NCBI RefSeq assembly: GCF_014486675.1 | Contig: NZ_JACTAC010000039.1 | Location: 1 to 32,448 of the forward strand | Source of the DNA: Flavobacterium macrobrachii | GTDB taxonomy: Bacteria; Bacteroidota; Bacteroidia; Flavobacteriales; Flavobacteriaceae | Reading direction: 5' to 3' | Length of the DNA: 32,448 nucleotides | Part shown: one piece after another, positions 16,763 through 24,365 of the stretch | Layout: the number at the start of each line of letters is the position of its first letter | How positions within the stretch are numbered: the stretch's first letter is position 1 | Program-made: the position numbers and the translations under genes | Notes under the pieces: model-generated | The model's database searches: none | The model's input: only the letters and a program-made list of their open reading frames with translations | What the model was told of the DNA's origin: nothing

Positions 16763-17617
16763 CTATTCATCAGCAGCATAAGCAGAGTTTTTATCAATAC
16801 TTACTTTTAAAGTAGTAGCAACACCTTGTTCATTTATCATTGTCATGTTTAATGTATCTAGTTTTGCTAAATTTCTTGAAACAAAACCGTTAAACATGTT
16901 ATAAGAAATGTTCATTTCTTTTAAATTTTTTAATTTCTCTAAATCAAATGGAACTGTTCCATCCATTTTGTTTTCAAACAAACTTAATGTTTCTAATGAA
17001 GATAAATTAGCAACTTCTGGTTCAAGCTTTCCAACTAATTTATTACTATTTAACAGCATTACTTTTAAAGATTTCAAGCTGTAATATGTTAACGGAATCT
17101 GCCCTTCTATTTCATTGTTAAACAACGATAAAGTTTCTAAGTTAGTTAAACTTCCATAACTTGCTGGTAATTGACCCGTTAACCTATTCATGTGTAATTC
17201 AATAGATTTTAGATTTGTAGCCTTAGCTAAAGAAGCTGGTAACTGTCCTGATATTTTATTGAAAGAAACATTTAAAAATTTCAAACTTTTTAAATCTCCT
17301 AAACTTTCTGGTAAACTTCCTGAAATATCATTTCTAAAAAGATTAATTTCTTCAAGCGAAGACAAATCAGCTATTTCATTTGGGAGTTGACCTACAAGAT
17401 TATTGTTCATTAATTTTAAAGAAATAACTTTATCGTCCTTTATTTCAACTCCATACCAATTTGAAGGAGATGTTTTCAAATTCCAAGTATTAGTCCATTT
17501 AGCACCATTAGTTGCTTTGTAGAATTTAATCAATGCATTTTTTTCTTTGGAAGATATTTCCGCAAAAACTGAAGTCGAAACTAGCAGTATTGATAAGTAA
17601 GTAAAAATTGTTTTCAT
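16763..17617 (-). CDS. Secreted leucine-rich repeat protein (plant-type LRR)
   Basis: 284 residues: signal peptide (1-19, M-K-T-I-F-T-Y-L-S-I-L-L ending V-F-A), an N-terminal cap with A-L-I-K-F-Y-K-A-T-N-G-A-K-W and N-W-Y-G-V, then about eight 24-residue repeats of the L-x-x-L-x-x-L-x-L-x-x-N-x-L-x-G-x-L-P type found in plant receptors and many Bacteroidota proteins. The function is probably protein binding outside the cytoplasm; the ligand is unknown. An ATG at 17680 would extend the frame by 21 residues, but the -7 element at 17678-17685 overlaps it, so the message should begin after it. I chose 17617. No type IX sorting domain is seen at the C-terminus. Confidence 0.88.
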   Translation of the reverse strand: MKTIFTYLSILLVSTSVFAEISSKEKNALIKFYKATNGAKWTNTWNLKTSPSNWYGVEIKDDKVISLKLMNNNLVGQLPNEIADLSSLEEINLFRNDISGSLPESLGDLKSLKFLNVSFNKISGQLPASLAKATNLKSIELHMNRLTGQLPASYGSLTNLETLSLFNNEIEGQIPLTYYSLKSLKVMLLNSNKLVGKLEPEVANLSSLETLSLFENKMDGTVPFDLEKLKNLKEMNISYNMFNGFVSRNLAKLDTLNMTMINEQGVATTLKVSIDKNSAYAADE

Positions 17618-17677
17618 ATTGTATTTTAGATTTGGGATTAATGACGTTGTAAAACTAACAACATTATCGTTTAAAAA

Positions 17678-17685
17678 CAAATATA
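17678..17685 (-). promoter_or_regulatory. -7 element of the LRR gene (TATATTTG)
   Basis: Exact consensus on the minus strand, about 60 nt before the chosen ATG at 17617. It decides the start by overlapping the alternative upstream ATG. Confidence 0.5.
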
Positions 17686-17775
17686 ATCGATGAAATGCAT
17701 TATTTTAATATTTTTTTAAAATTTATCCTATAAAAATTACTGTTTTCAAATAAACATTAATTTAAAAAAAAATTA

Positions 17776-17783
17776 TAAATTTG
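17776..17783 (+). promoter_or_regulatory. -7 element of the DUF1761 gene (TAAATTTG)
   Basis: Exact consensus, 28 nt before the ATG at 17812, supporting transcription of the interrupted gene from the full-length start. Confidence 0.5.
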
Positions 17784-17811
17784 ATATATTAACCATTTTA
17801 ACCACATAATT

Positions 17812-17907
17812 ATGCCTTTCAATTTTTACGCAGTATTAGTATCCTCATTAGTAACCCTTTTTGTAGGGTTCATTTGGTACAATCCAAAAGTTTTTGGAAC
17901 AATTTAG
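17812..17907 (+). pseudogene. 5' part of a DUF1761 gene cut by an in-frame amber stop
   Basis: The ATG at 17812 opens a 31-codon frame (M-P-F-N-F-Y-A-V-L-V ... W-Y-N-P-K-V-F-G-T-I) that reaches TAG at 17905-17907 and continues in the same frame into the ORF from 17908. It encodes the first transmembrane helix and the W-Y-N/S-P-K-x-F-G motif expected at the DUF1761 N-terminus. Tryptophan (TGG) is commonly found at this position in the family, so a single G-to-A change would explain the stop. The piece has its own -7 element. It is a nonsense mutation, a sequence error, or a split gene using the adjacent ATG. Confidence 0.75.
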
Positions 17908-18300
17908 ATGAAAGAAACCGGAATGACTGAAGAAAAAGCCCAAAAATCAAATATGATAAAGGTTTTTGGACTGACTATTTTTTATTCATTGATGTTGTCT
18001 TTTTTGTTGCCAGTATTAGTTATACATCAGTTTGGCGCATTAGGAATGATTGGTGGTCCAGAATTTGTAGCAACAGCTAAACCATCATATGCAGCTTTCT
18101 TAGCAGACTATGGTGATGCATTCCGAACTTTTCAACATGGCGCTTTACATGGATTTATGACTGGATTATTTTTTGTGCTGCCAATAACCGCAATTAATAG
18201 CCTTTTTGAACAAAAATCTTGGAAATACATTCTAATTACTTCAGGATACTGGATGGTTTCTCTAACAATTATGGGTGCAATTATCTGTGGTTGGAAATAA
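17908..18300 (+). CDS. DUF1761 membrane protein, downstream part
   Basis: 130 codons from the ATG directly after the amber codon (TAGATG). It contains M-K-E-T-G-M-T-E-E-K-A and three predicted membrane helices (about 19-39, 80-98 and 108-127) with G-A-L-H-G-F-M-T-G typical of DUF1761. The intact protein would be 162 residues with four helices, so this part lacks the first. Reinitiation at the abutting ATG could still produce it. The function of the family is unknown. It ends with TAA and a strong terminator at 18320-18350. Confidence 0.7.
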   Translation: MKETGMTEEKAQKSNMIKVFGLTIFYSLMLSFLLPVLVIHQFGALGMIGGPEFVATAKPSYAAFLADYGDAFRTFQHGALHGFMTGLFFVLPITAINSLFEQKSWKYILITSGYWMVSLTIMGAIICGWK

Positions 18301-18319
18301 TTAACATTTTTTTTAATAC

Positions 18320-18350
18320 AAATCGCTCTACATTTGTGGAGCGATTTTTT
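18320..18350 (+). terminator. Terminator of the DUF1761 gene
   Basis: 12-bp stem (18320-18331 with 18336-18347, core ATCGCTC/GAGCGAT) with one U-G wobble and an ATTT loop, running into T residues up to 18352. It sits only a few bases before the next gene's start. Confidence 0.85.
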
Positions 18351-18355
18351 TTACT

Positions 18356-19501
18356 TTGAATACTTATTCTCTAAAAATTTACACCTCAATTGCTTTACTT
18401 CCTAATTCATGGGATGATATTGCTATTGATAATGCTTTTCTCCAAAAAGCCTATTTAGAAGTTTTAGAAAGTTCGGCACCAACCAATATGCAATGTTTTT
18501 ACATTGGAATTTTTGAGGAAACACAATTAATTGGTGTTGCTTTAGCACAATATTTAAATTTAAATAAACTTGAATCGTTTGGCGAACGTGATAAATGTTT
18601 AAAAACGTTTATTCGGAATTTTATTTTTAAAAATTTCGCTTCTCATGTTTTGTTTCTTGGCAACAATATGATAACTGGACAAAACGGTTATACATTCAAA
18701 AAAAATATAAGCTATCAAGAAATAAGCAAACTTCTTTTAGATTGTGCTAACGAAATCATCAGCTATTTTAAGAATGAAGGAACAACTATTCACATTGTTT
18801 CCTTTAAAGATTTTTATGAAAAAGGAGCTAGAGAACTCAAAAAAAATGAGTTTGCATCAATGTATGAGTTTACAGCGCAACCCAACATGATTTTTGAGCT
18901 TCCAAACCATTGGAAAACCAACGATGATTATGTAGCGGCTTTTTCAAAAAAATATCGAGACCAATACAAACGGGCTTTGAAAAAAAGTGATGGTGTTATC
19001 GTCAAAGAATTATCGCTAGAAGAAATCATTTTTAACGAAGAACGCATTTATCAATTGTATTATTATGTAGCTAAAAATGCTCCATTCAACACTTTCTTTT
19101 TGGACAAAAAACATTTTTCTACTTTTAAGAAACAATGCGGAAACCGATTTATTTTGTGTGGTTATTTTATAGAAAATCAACTAGTTGGCTTTCATACTTT
19201 ACTTTTGAACGGAAACGTTTTGGAAACTTATTTTTTAGGTTATGATGAGCAAATTCAAAAGGAGAAAATGCTTTATCTGAACATGTTGTACAACATGACT
19301 AAATTTGGAATTGAAAACCAATTTGAAAAAATACTATTTGGCAGAACGGCTTTAGAAATAAAAAGTTCGATTGGAGCAGCACCAATTTTAATGAGTGGGT
19401 TTATTTACCACAATAATAAATTCATAAATAGATTTATTGATAAAATTTTTCCAAAATTAGAACCAACATTAGTTTGGCAACAGCGACATCCTTTTAAATA
19501 A
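18356..19501 (+). CDS. FemAB/GNAT-like acyltransferase
   Basis: A 381-residue protein with two GNAT-like halves. The second contains K-K-Y-R-D-Q-Y-K-R-A-L-K-K (about 198-210), F-I-L-C-G-Y-F-I-E-N-Q-L-V-G-F-H and the late L-F-G-R-T-A-L-E-I-K-S-S-I-G motif typical of the FemAB-like Acetyltransf_6 group. Relatives transfer amino acids or acyl groups in cell-wall or lipid synthesis; the substrate is unknown. The first codon is TTG at 18356, since no ATG exists between the preceding in-frame stop (18314) and the conserved N-terminus. It begins 6 nt after the DUF1761 terminator and ends 19 nt from the convergent DUF4345 gene. Confidence 0.78.
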   Translation: MNTYSLKIYTSIALLPNSWDDIAIDNAFLQKAYLEVLESSAPTNMQCFYIGIFEETQLIGVALAQYLNLNKLESFGERDKCLKTFIRNFIFKNFASHVLFLGNNMITGQNGYTFKKNISYQEISKLLLDCANEIISYFKNEGTTIHIVSFKDFYEKGARELKKNEFASMYEFTAQPNMIFELPNHWKTNDDYVAAFSKKYRDQYKRALKKSDGVIVKELSLEEIIFNEERIYQLYYYVAKNAPFNTFFLDKKHFSTFKKQCGNRFILCGYFIENQLVGFHTLLLNGNVLETYFLGYDEQIQKEKMLYLNMLYNMTKFGIENQFEKILFGRTALEIKSSIGAAPILMSGFIYHNNKFINRFIDKIFPKLEPTLVWQQRHPFK

Positions 19502-19520
19502 AAAAGTTGAATTGTTAGTA

Positions 19521-19892
19521 TTATGATGAAAAAGCCTTTTGTTTTTTCAACTGATACCAAGCAAAAATTCCTAAAATCAATTCACCAATAGTTCCTAAAA
19601 GAAAAATTGTTGTTGGAATTCCGTCGACTGTGATGCTGCAAATTCTTCCAAAAGCCAAGCCCAACATAAAAATCATATTGGAAATTGTGGCTGTTTTCCA
19701 AAAAGCAGGTTTCAGAATTCCGTAAATCCAAAGAGTTGCAAACCCTAAATACAATCCCATGATGGCTTTGAAAATATTCAATTCATCGGTAGAATTCAAA
19801 CTTACCTCAAAAAGATAATCAGGTTTAACTCCATAAAAAATTGCAACAGGAATTACAATGATAATCGAAATAATGAGGTGTAAATTTTTCAT
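19521..19892 (-). CDS. DUF4345-type membrane protein
   Basis: 123 residues with four predicted transmembrane helices (about 5-21, 41-60, 68-84, 92-113). The loop F-E-V-S-L-N-S-T-D-E-L-N-I-F-K-A-I-M-G-L-Y-L-G and the G-R-I-C-S-I-T-V-D-G-I-P motif fit the DUF4345 family, which has no known function. It starts 25 nt after the ABC-F gene on the same strand without a terminator between, so it is probably co-transcribed with it. Confidence 0.78.
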   Translation of the reverse strand: MKNLHLIISIIIVIPVAIFYGVKPDYLFEVSLNSTDELNIFKAIMGLYLGFATLWIYGILKPAFWKTATISNMIFMLGLAFGRICSITVDGIPTTIFLLGTIGELILGIFAWYQLKKQKAFSS

Positions 19893-19917
19893 TTAAAATG
19901 TAAAAATAAGTAGTACA

Positions 19918-21822
19918 CTAACCTTCTAATTCCAGTTGAACTGCTTCCCAATCTTCAAGAAGTTTTTCTAGTTCAACTTTTTTCTTTTCGTATGCTGCAA
20001 AAAAATGGGCATCTTCAATGTGCTTATTATAATTTGAAGCCAATGCTTTGTCATCATGTTGAATGTCTTTCTCTAATTGTTGAATTTGACTTTCAATTTT
20101 TGATAATTTATTTTGCAAGGCTTTTTGAGATTTTTGTTCTTCAAAAGACAAGTTTTTCTTTTCCACTTTTGGAGTTTCTTTTACCATATCTTTTTTCTCA
20201 ATTTCGCGCATGTTCATTGCGTTTCGTTGTTCTAAGAAAAAATTAATATCGCCAAGATATTCTCTGATTTTTTGGTCTTTGAATTCATAAACAATGTTTG
20301 ACATTCCTTGCAAAAAATCTCTATCGTGAGAAACTAAAAGCAACGTTCCTTCATATTTTTGCAACGCAGCTTTCAATACATTTTTAGATTTTATGTCCAA
20401 ATGGTTTGTTGGCTCATCCATCACCAAAACATTGATAGGTTGAAGCAATAATTTACATAATGCCAAACGGTTTCTTTCTCCTCCAGAAAGCACTTTTACT
20501 TTTTTCTCCACATCATCGCCACGGAACAAAAATGCACCCAACATATCGCGAACTTTAGAACGATTGGTATCGGTTGCAGCGTTAGTCATCGTTTCCAATA
20601 GCGTAATTTCTCCATCAAGATATTCCGCTTGATTTTGAGCAAAATAACCCAACTGAACATTATGTCCTAATTTTATCGAACCTTCATATTCAAATTCGTT
20701 GACAATGGCTTTGATAAACGTAGATTTTCCTTGACCATTTTGACCAACAAAAGCGATTTTACTTCCGCGTTCGACCAAAAGTGAAATGTCTTTCAAAATT
20801 GTTTTTTCGCCATACGCTTTGGTTACATTTTCGGCCTCTACCACAACTCTACCCGGTGTTTGAGAAACTGGAAACGAAATACTCATTACCGAATTATCAT
20901 CTTCATCCACTTCAATTCGTTCAACTTTATCGAGCTTTTTAATTAACGATTGCGCCATTGACGCTTTGGAAGCTTTGGCACGGAATTTTTCGATTAACTT
21001 TTCGGTTTCTTCAATTTTTTTGGCTTGATTTTTTTGAGTAGCCAATTGTTTTTCGCGAATTTCTTCTCTTAAAACTAAATATTGCGAATACGGCTTATTA
21101 AAATCATACGCTTTTCCAAGAGAAATTTCGATAGTTCTATTGGTTACATTATCCAAAAACATTTTATCGTGGGAAACAATCACGACAACTCCTGGGAAAT
21201 TTCTCAAAAAACCTTCCAACCAAATGATACTTTCGATATCCAAATGGTTTGTTGGCTCATCGAGAAGCAAAATATCGTTGGATTGTAATAGTAATTTTGC
21301 TAATTCAATACGCATTCGCCATCCTCCAGAAAATGTATCGGTCTGATTGTTGAAATCTTCTCTTTTGAAACCCAATCCTAAAAGAATTTTCTCGGTATCA
21401 CCAACATAGTTGTAACCACCAAGAATTTCATAATGATGTTGCACATCGCTTAATTGTTCAATCAATTCGGAGTAAGAAGCACTTTCGTAATCGGTTCGGG
21501 TAACCAATTGATGATTGATTTCGTCAATTTTTAGTTCGGCTCTTTTTATTTCTTCAAAAGCTTGATAAGCTTCGTCCAAAACCGTTCTTCCTTGTTCAAA
21601 ATCAATATCCTGACGAAGAAAACCAATTCTGACTTCTTTTTCAGTAGCAATTTGACCAGAATCGGGTTTGAAATCACCCGCCAAAATTTTTAGCATGGTC
21701 GATTTACCAGCGCCATTTTTTCCAACCAAACCTACTCTATCGCCAGCACCAAGACGAAAAGTTACTTCTTCAAAAAGATAAGTTCCGCCAAACGAAACCG
21801 ATAAATTATGTATGTTTAACAT
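19918..21822 (-). CDS. ABC-F family ATPase (Uup/EttA-like translation factor)
   Basis: A 634-residue soluble protein with two ABC ATPase domains. Domain 1: Walker A GKNGAGKST at 34-42, signature F-S-G-G-W-R-M-R, Walker B L-L-L-D-E-P-T-N-H-L-D. Domain 2: Walker A GQNGQGKST near 365, signature L-S-G-G-E-R-N-R-L, Walker B V-M-D-E-P-T-N-H-L-D. The linker between them (about 245-320) is the charged P-site-interacting helix pair. A C-terminal coiled coil (about 560-634) resembles the Uup tail. There is no membrane domain, so it is not a transporter. ABC-F proteins act on the ribosome; antibiotic resistance is possible in the family but nothing here points to it. Confidence 0.93.
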   Translation of the reverse strand: MLNIHNLSVSFGGTYLFEEVTFRLGAGDRVGLVGKNGAGKSTMLKILAGDFKPDSGQIATEKEVRIGFLRQDIDFEQGRTVLDEAYQAFEEIKRAELKIDEINHQLVTRTDYESASYSELIEQLSDVQHHYEILGGYNYVGDTEKILLGLGFKREDFNNQTDTFSGGWRMRIELAKLLLQSNDILLLDEPTNHLDIESIIWLEGFLRNFPGVVVIVSHDKMFLDNVTNRTIEISLGKAYDFNKPYSQYLVLREEIREKQLATQKNQAKKIEETEKLIEKFRAKASKASMAQSLIKKLDKVERIEVDEDDNSVMSISFPVSQTPGRVVVEAENVTKAYGEKTILKDISLLVERGSKIAFVGQNGQGKSTFIKAIVNEFEYEGSIKLGHNVQLGYFAQNQAEYLDGEITLLETMTNAATDTNRSKVRDMLGAFLFRGDDVEKKVKVLSGGERNRLALCKLLLQPINVLVMDEPTNHLDIKSKNVLKAALQKYEGTLLLVSHDRDFLQGMSNIVYEFKDQKIREYLGDINFFLEQRNAMNMREIEKKDMVKETPKVEKKNLSFEEQKSQKALQNKLSKIESQIQQLEKDIQHDDKALASNYNKHIEDAHFFAAYEKKKVELEKLLEDWEAVQLELEG

Positions 21823-21865
21823 GATTATTTGTTACAAAAGTTACATTCAAAAGATTTCTATAAAG

Positions 21866-21873
21866 TACCTTTG
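21866..21873 (+). promoter_or_regulatory. -7 element of the DUF983 gene (TACCTTTG)
   Basis: Exact consensus 49 nt before the ATG at 21923. No TTG at a suitable -33 distance is seen. Confidence 0.5.
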
Positions 21874-21902
21874 TAAACGTAAAGTCATATGACCTAACCG
21901 AA

Positions 21903-21910
21903 CAAAGTTA
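21903..21910 (-). promoter_or_regulatory. Possible -7 element of the ABC-F gene (TAACTTTG)
   Basis: Exact consensus on the minus strand, 80 nt before the ABC-F ATG. It faces the DUF983 element at 21866-21873, so the two transcripts would overlap at their 5' ends. No -33 match. Confidence 0.4.
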
Positions 21911-21922
21911 AAATTTTTGCAA

Positions 21923-22306
21923 ATGTTAAAAAAAGGATCCAAACTAAATAGTATTTTAACAGGAACTTGCCCTAAATGTCAAGAAGAAAGTATGTATGAA
22001 GATAAAAACCCCTATCATCTTTCAAAATTATATGACATGCACGAAACTTGTAGCCACTGTGGATTGCAATATCAAATAGAACCTTCGTTTTTTTATGGCG
22101 CAATGTATGTTAGTTATGGATTAACCGTTGCTATTGGCGTTGCCGCTTTTATTATTGCAAAGGTTTTTCTTGGTTTGAGCTTAGTGGAAGCTTTTATTGC
22201 TATTATTGTTACCTTAATTCTTTTAACACCAATAACGGCTCGATTATCTCGAAATATATACATTAATATTTTTGTGCATTATGATAAAAATGCTACTAAG
22301 AAATAG
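21923..22306 (+). CDS. DUF983 zinc-ribbon membrane protein
   Basis: 127 residues. The N-terminus has two zinc-ribbon pairs, C-P-K-C and C-S-H-C, followed by G-L-Q-Y-Q-I-E-P-S-F-F-Y-G-A-M-Y, the DUF983 signature, and then two transmembrane helices. The function is unknown; in proteobacteria the family is often near cytochrome oxidase genes, but not here. I use the ATG at 21923 rather than the in-frame TTG at 21917. The stop (TAG) lies inside the convergent FAD gene end, an 11-nt overlap. Confidence 0.85.
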   Translation: MLKKGSKLNSILTGTCPKCQEESMYEDKNPYHLSKLYDMHETCSHCGLQYQIEPSFFYGAMYVSYGLTVAIGVAAFIIAKVFLGLSLVEAFIAIIVTLILLTPITARLSRNIYINIFVHYDKNATKK

Positions 22307-23339
22307 AATAACGCTTTATATCTATAGTTTTATCCAAAGGCTTTTTAAACTCAATATAATTAAATAAATCTATAGCCATAGCTGGAGCAAGCATTACACC
22401 ACGAGTTCCTAATCCATTTAAAACATGTAAATTTTTAAAATTTTGGTGCGAACCCAACAATGGTCTTCTATCGTTTACCGTTGGACGAATGCCTGCAAAA
22501 TGTTCTACTATTTCAAATTCGCAATTGATAATTTCCTTTATTCTATCAATTAATTCTATTTTTCCACTTTCGGTTGGTAAATCGGTTTTATCTTTCCAAT
22601 TGTAAGTTGCACCAATTTTAAACAAATCATTTCCTAATGGCAAAATAAATACACTAGTGTTGATAATAACATCAATTTTCAAATCGGGTGCTTTAATGAT
22701 AAACAGTTCACCTTTTGTTCCATCTAATAGTAGATAGTTAAAAAATGGATTAGAATGCATTCCAAATCCTTCAGCAAAAACAATATGCTTTGCTTTTAAA
22801 TCACCATACTGAATATAATCATCTAAGAATTCAATAGCCGAATATGAAAACGTTTCCTTTCTTAAACTATTTAATTGCTCCAAATACTGATGATAAACAT
22901 CAAAAAGCAAAGAAGTATCAACATAACCTGTTTGCAAGACTTCGCCATATCCAAAAGGCGACTCAATTCCGGGATAGTTTTTCTTTATAATTTCCGTTGA
23001 AAGAAATGGTGAAAGATTGGGTTTATCTGAGGCGATGAACCAATTGTTTTGTTCCTCTACAGAAAAGAATTTTCTATAAATTGGTATTCTAAAATCTAAT
23101 TTTACATTTAATCTAGATTCAATTTTAGCATAAAAATCATAAGCCAAAGCAAGTTGTTCTTTGGCATTCCAAACTTCGCTAAATCGTTTTAAAATAACTG
23201 GATTGTACAACCCACCAGCAATTCGGGTAGATTTTTGAGATTGGTTTTCAAAAACTACAAAACTCTTGTTGTTTGCTAAAAGTGTTTCGGAAAAAGCAAT
23301 TCCAGCCAAACCTGAACCTACAATAATATAATCAAGCAT
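22296..23339 (-). CDS. FAD-dependent oxidoreductase (DAO family)
   Basis: 347 residues. An N-terminal Rossmann motif for FAD, I-I-V-G-S-G-L-A-G-I-A (residues 5-15), is followed by E at about 31 for ribose binding and the R-I-A-G-G-L-Y-N-P segment. The C-terminus has G-I-R-P-T-V-N-D-R-R-P-L-L-G and L-N-G-L-G-T-R-G-V, typical of D-amino-acid oxidase/ThiO/MnmC-type enzymes. The substrate is unknown. It follows gldN, but the gldN terminator (23352-23382) lies between them, 13 nt before this start, so expression needs read-through or an unseen promoter. It overlaps the DUF983 gene end by 11 nt. Confidence 0.85.
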   Translation of the reverse strand: MLDYIIVGSGLAGIAFSETLLANNKSFVVFENQSQKSTRIAGGLYNPVILKRFSEVWNAKEQLALAYDFYAKIESRLNVKLDFRIPIYRKFFSVEEQNNWFIASDKPNLSPFLSTEIIKKNYPGIESPFGYGEVLQTGYVDTSLLFDVYHQYLEQLNSLRKETFSYSAIEFLDDYIQYGDLKAKHIVFAEGFGMHSNPFFNYLLLDGTKGELFIIKAPDLKIDVIINTSVFILPLGNDLFKIGATYNWKDKTDLPTESGKIELIDRIKEIINCEFEIVEHFAGIRPTVNDRRPLLGSHQNFKNLHVLNGLGTRGVMLAPAMAIDLFNYIEFKKPLDKTIDIKRYSIS

Positions 23340-23351
23340 AATTTATAAACT

Positions 23352-23382
23352 AAAAAAACTCTCATCGTTTGATGAGAGTTTT
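23352..23382 (-). terminator. Terminator of the gldKLMN operon
   Basis: Perfect 12-bp stem (23355-23366 with 23371-23382, core CTCTCATC/GATGAGAG), GTTT loop, U-tract on the minus strand, 22 nt after the gldN stop. Confidence 0.85.
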
Positions 23383-23404
23383 GTATTTTTAATTGAGTTA
23401 CTTA

Positions 23405-24319
23405 CTAGTAATTCCACATATCGGATTCAAAACTACGTATTTTTTCTTTAATTCTTTCCGATTCCAGTAACTGCATTTGAGAATTATCTTTCATGTACTG
23501 TTGTATTTCTCTATCTCCATAAACATTTTCTTCCTTATAAATATTACCATTAAATCTACGAGAATTCAATAAATGGTCAAATGTTATTGGCATAGCAGAA
23601 TTCTTATCATTAAAAGCTTTGGCTTCATGCAGAACATCTCTTGCTGCAGGGAAATAAACCCAAAACAAATCGATTACATCTGGATTATCTTTACCAATAT
23701 CTCGTGCTTCTGGAGATACTGGACATATTGCTAAAAGTCTATATTTTAATTCCCCTTGACGTTTGTCAAAATACCAATAACCTTTTGTTTTGTAACCTGA
23801 AATATCTTGAGCAGTCAAAGGAATTCTATTGATATACTGTGGATGCAATATTTTTTTACCAGACATGTAATCATCATAATAGTTATTTATTTCATCCTTT
23901 CCAGCTTCAGTTGTATCAACAAAAGTAAATGAAGACTCCATATCTTTTAAAGTCTTTTTTGAATTAAAATAATCATCAGCATATACTTCAGTAATCTTGC
24001 CGTTTTTAATATTTTTTACTAAAACATCAAACAAAGATCTTCTATCCTTACCAACAAAAGCTGTGTCAATAGGGTAATATAAAGGAAAGTTGATACGTTC
24101 ATCGATATCGATAAATTCCCAAATCGTTTTACCCATCAAAACATCTCTATCATGTACATAACCATAAGGAAGTGGTTTGTCATTATCAGAGTTTAACTGA
24201 GCTGCTGTTTTTTTACCAATCTCATCAGGAGTTTTGGCATTCAACAGATTTGATTGAGCTGAAATCGTTAAAGAACTAGCCAATACAAATGCAACGAATA
24301 AAAGATTTTTAATTTTCAT
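23405..24319 (-). CDS. gldN: Type IX secretion/gliding protein GldN
   Basis: A 304-residue periplasmic protein with signal peptide 1-21 (ending I-S-A-Q). The mature part has the GldN/PorN pattern: D-K-P-L-P-Y-G-Y-V-H-D-R-D-V-L-M, the E-F-I-D-I-D-E-R-I-N-F-P-L-Y-Y-P motif and A-R-D-V-L-H-E-A-K-A-F-N near residue 230. With lipoprotein GldK it forms the large ring beneath the outer membrane in the type IX secretion system, which gliding and export of adhesins and enzymes depend on. It is last in gldKLMN, 46 nt after gldM. No gldO duplicate follows, unlike in F. johnsoniae. Confidence 0.95.
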   Translation of the reverse strand: MKIKNLLFVAFVLASSLTISAQSNLLNAKTPDEIGKKTAAQLNSDNDKPLPYGYVHDRDVLMGKTIWEFIDIDERINFPLYYPIDTAFVGKDRRSLFDVLVKNIKNGKITEVYADDYFNSKKTLKDMESSFTFVDTTEAGKDEINNYYDDYMSGKKILHPQYINRIPLTAQDISGYKTKGYWYFDKRQGELKYRLLAICPVSPEARDIGKDNPDVIDLFWVYFPAARDVLHEAKAFNDKNSAMPITFDHLLNSRRFNGNIYKEENVYGDREIQQYMKDNSQMQLLESERIKEKIRSFESDMWNY

Positions 24320-24365
24320 GTTTTTAATTATAAGTTATTTAAGTAAGAAATACTAACTCAAATTA

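Noticed and set aside
16763..16900. Type IX secretion sorting domain on the LRR protein
   Set aside because: The C-terminus lacks the Gly- and Lys-rich beta strands typical of type A or B sorting domains; it ends soon after the last repeat.
17905..17907. Genome-wide recoding of TAG
   Set aside because: era, gldK, the DUF983 gene and the FAD oxidoreductase all end with TAG at positions where the family normally ends.
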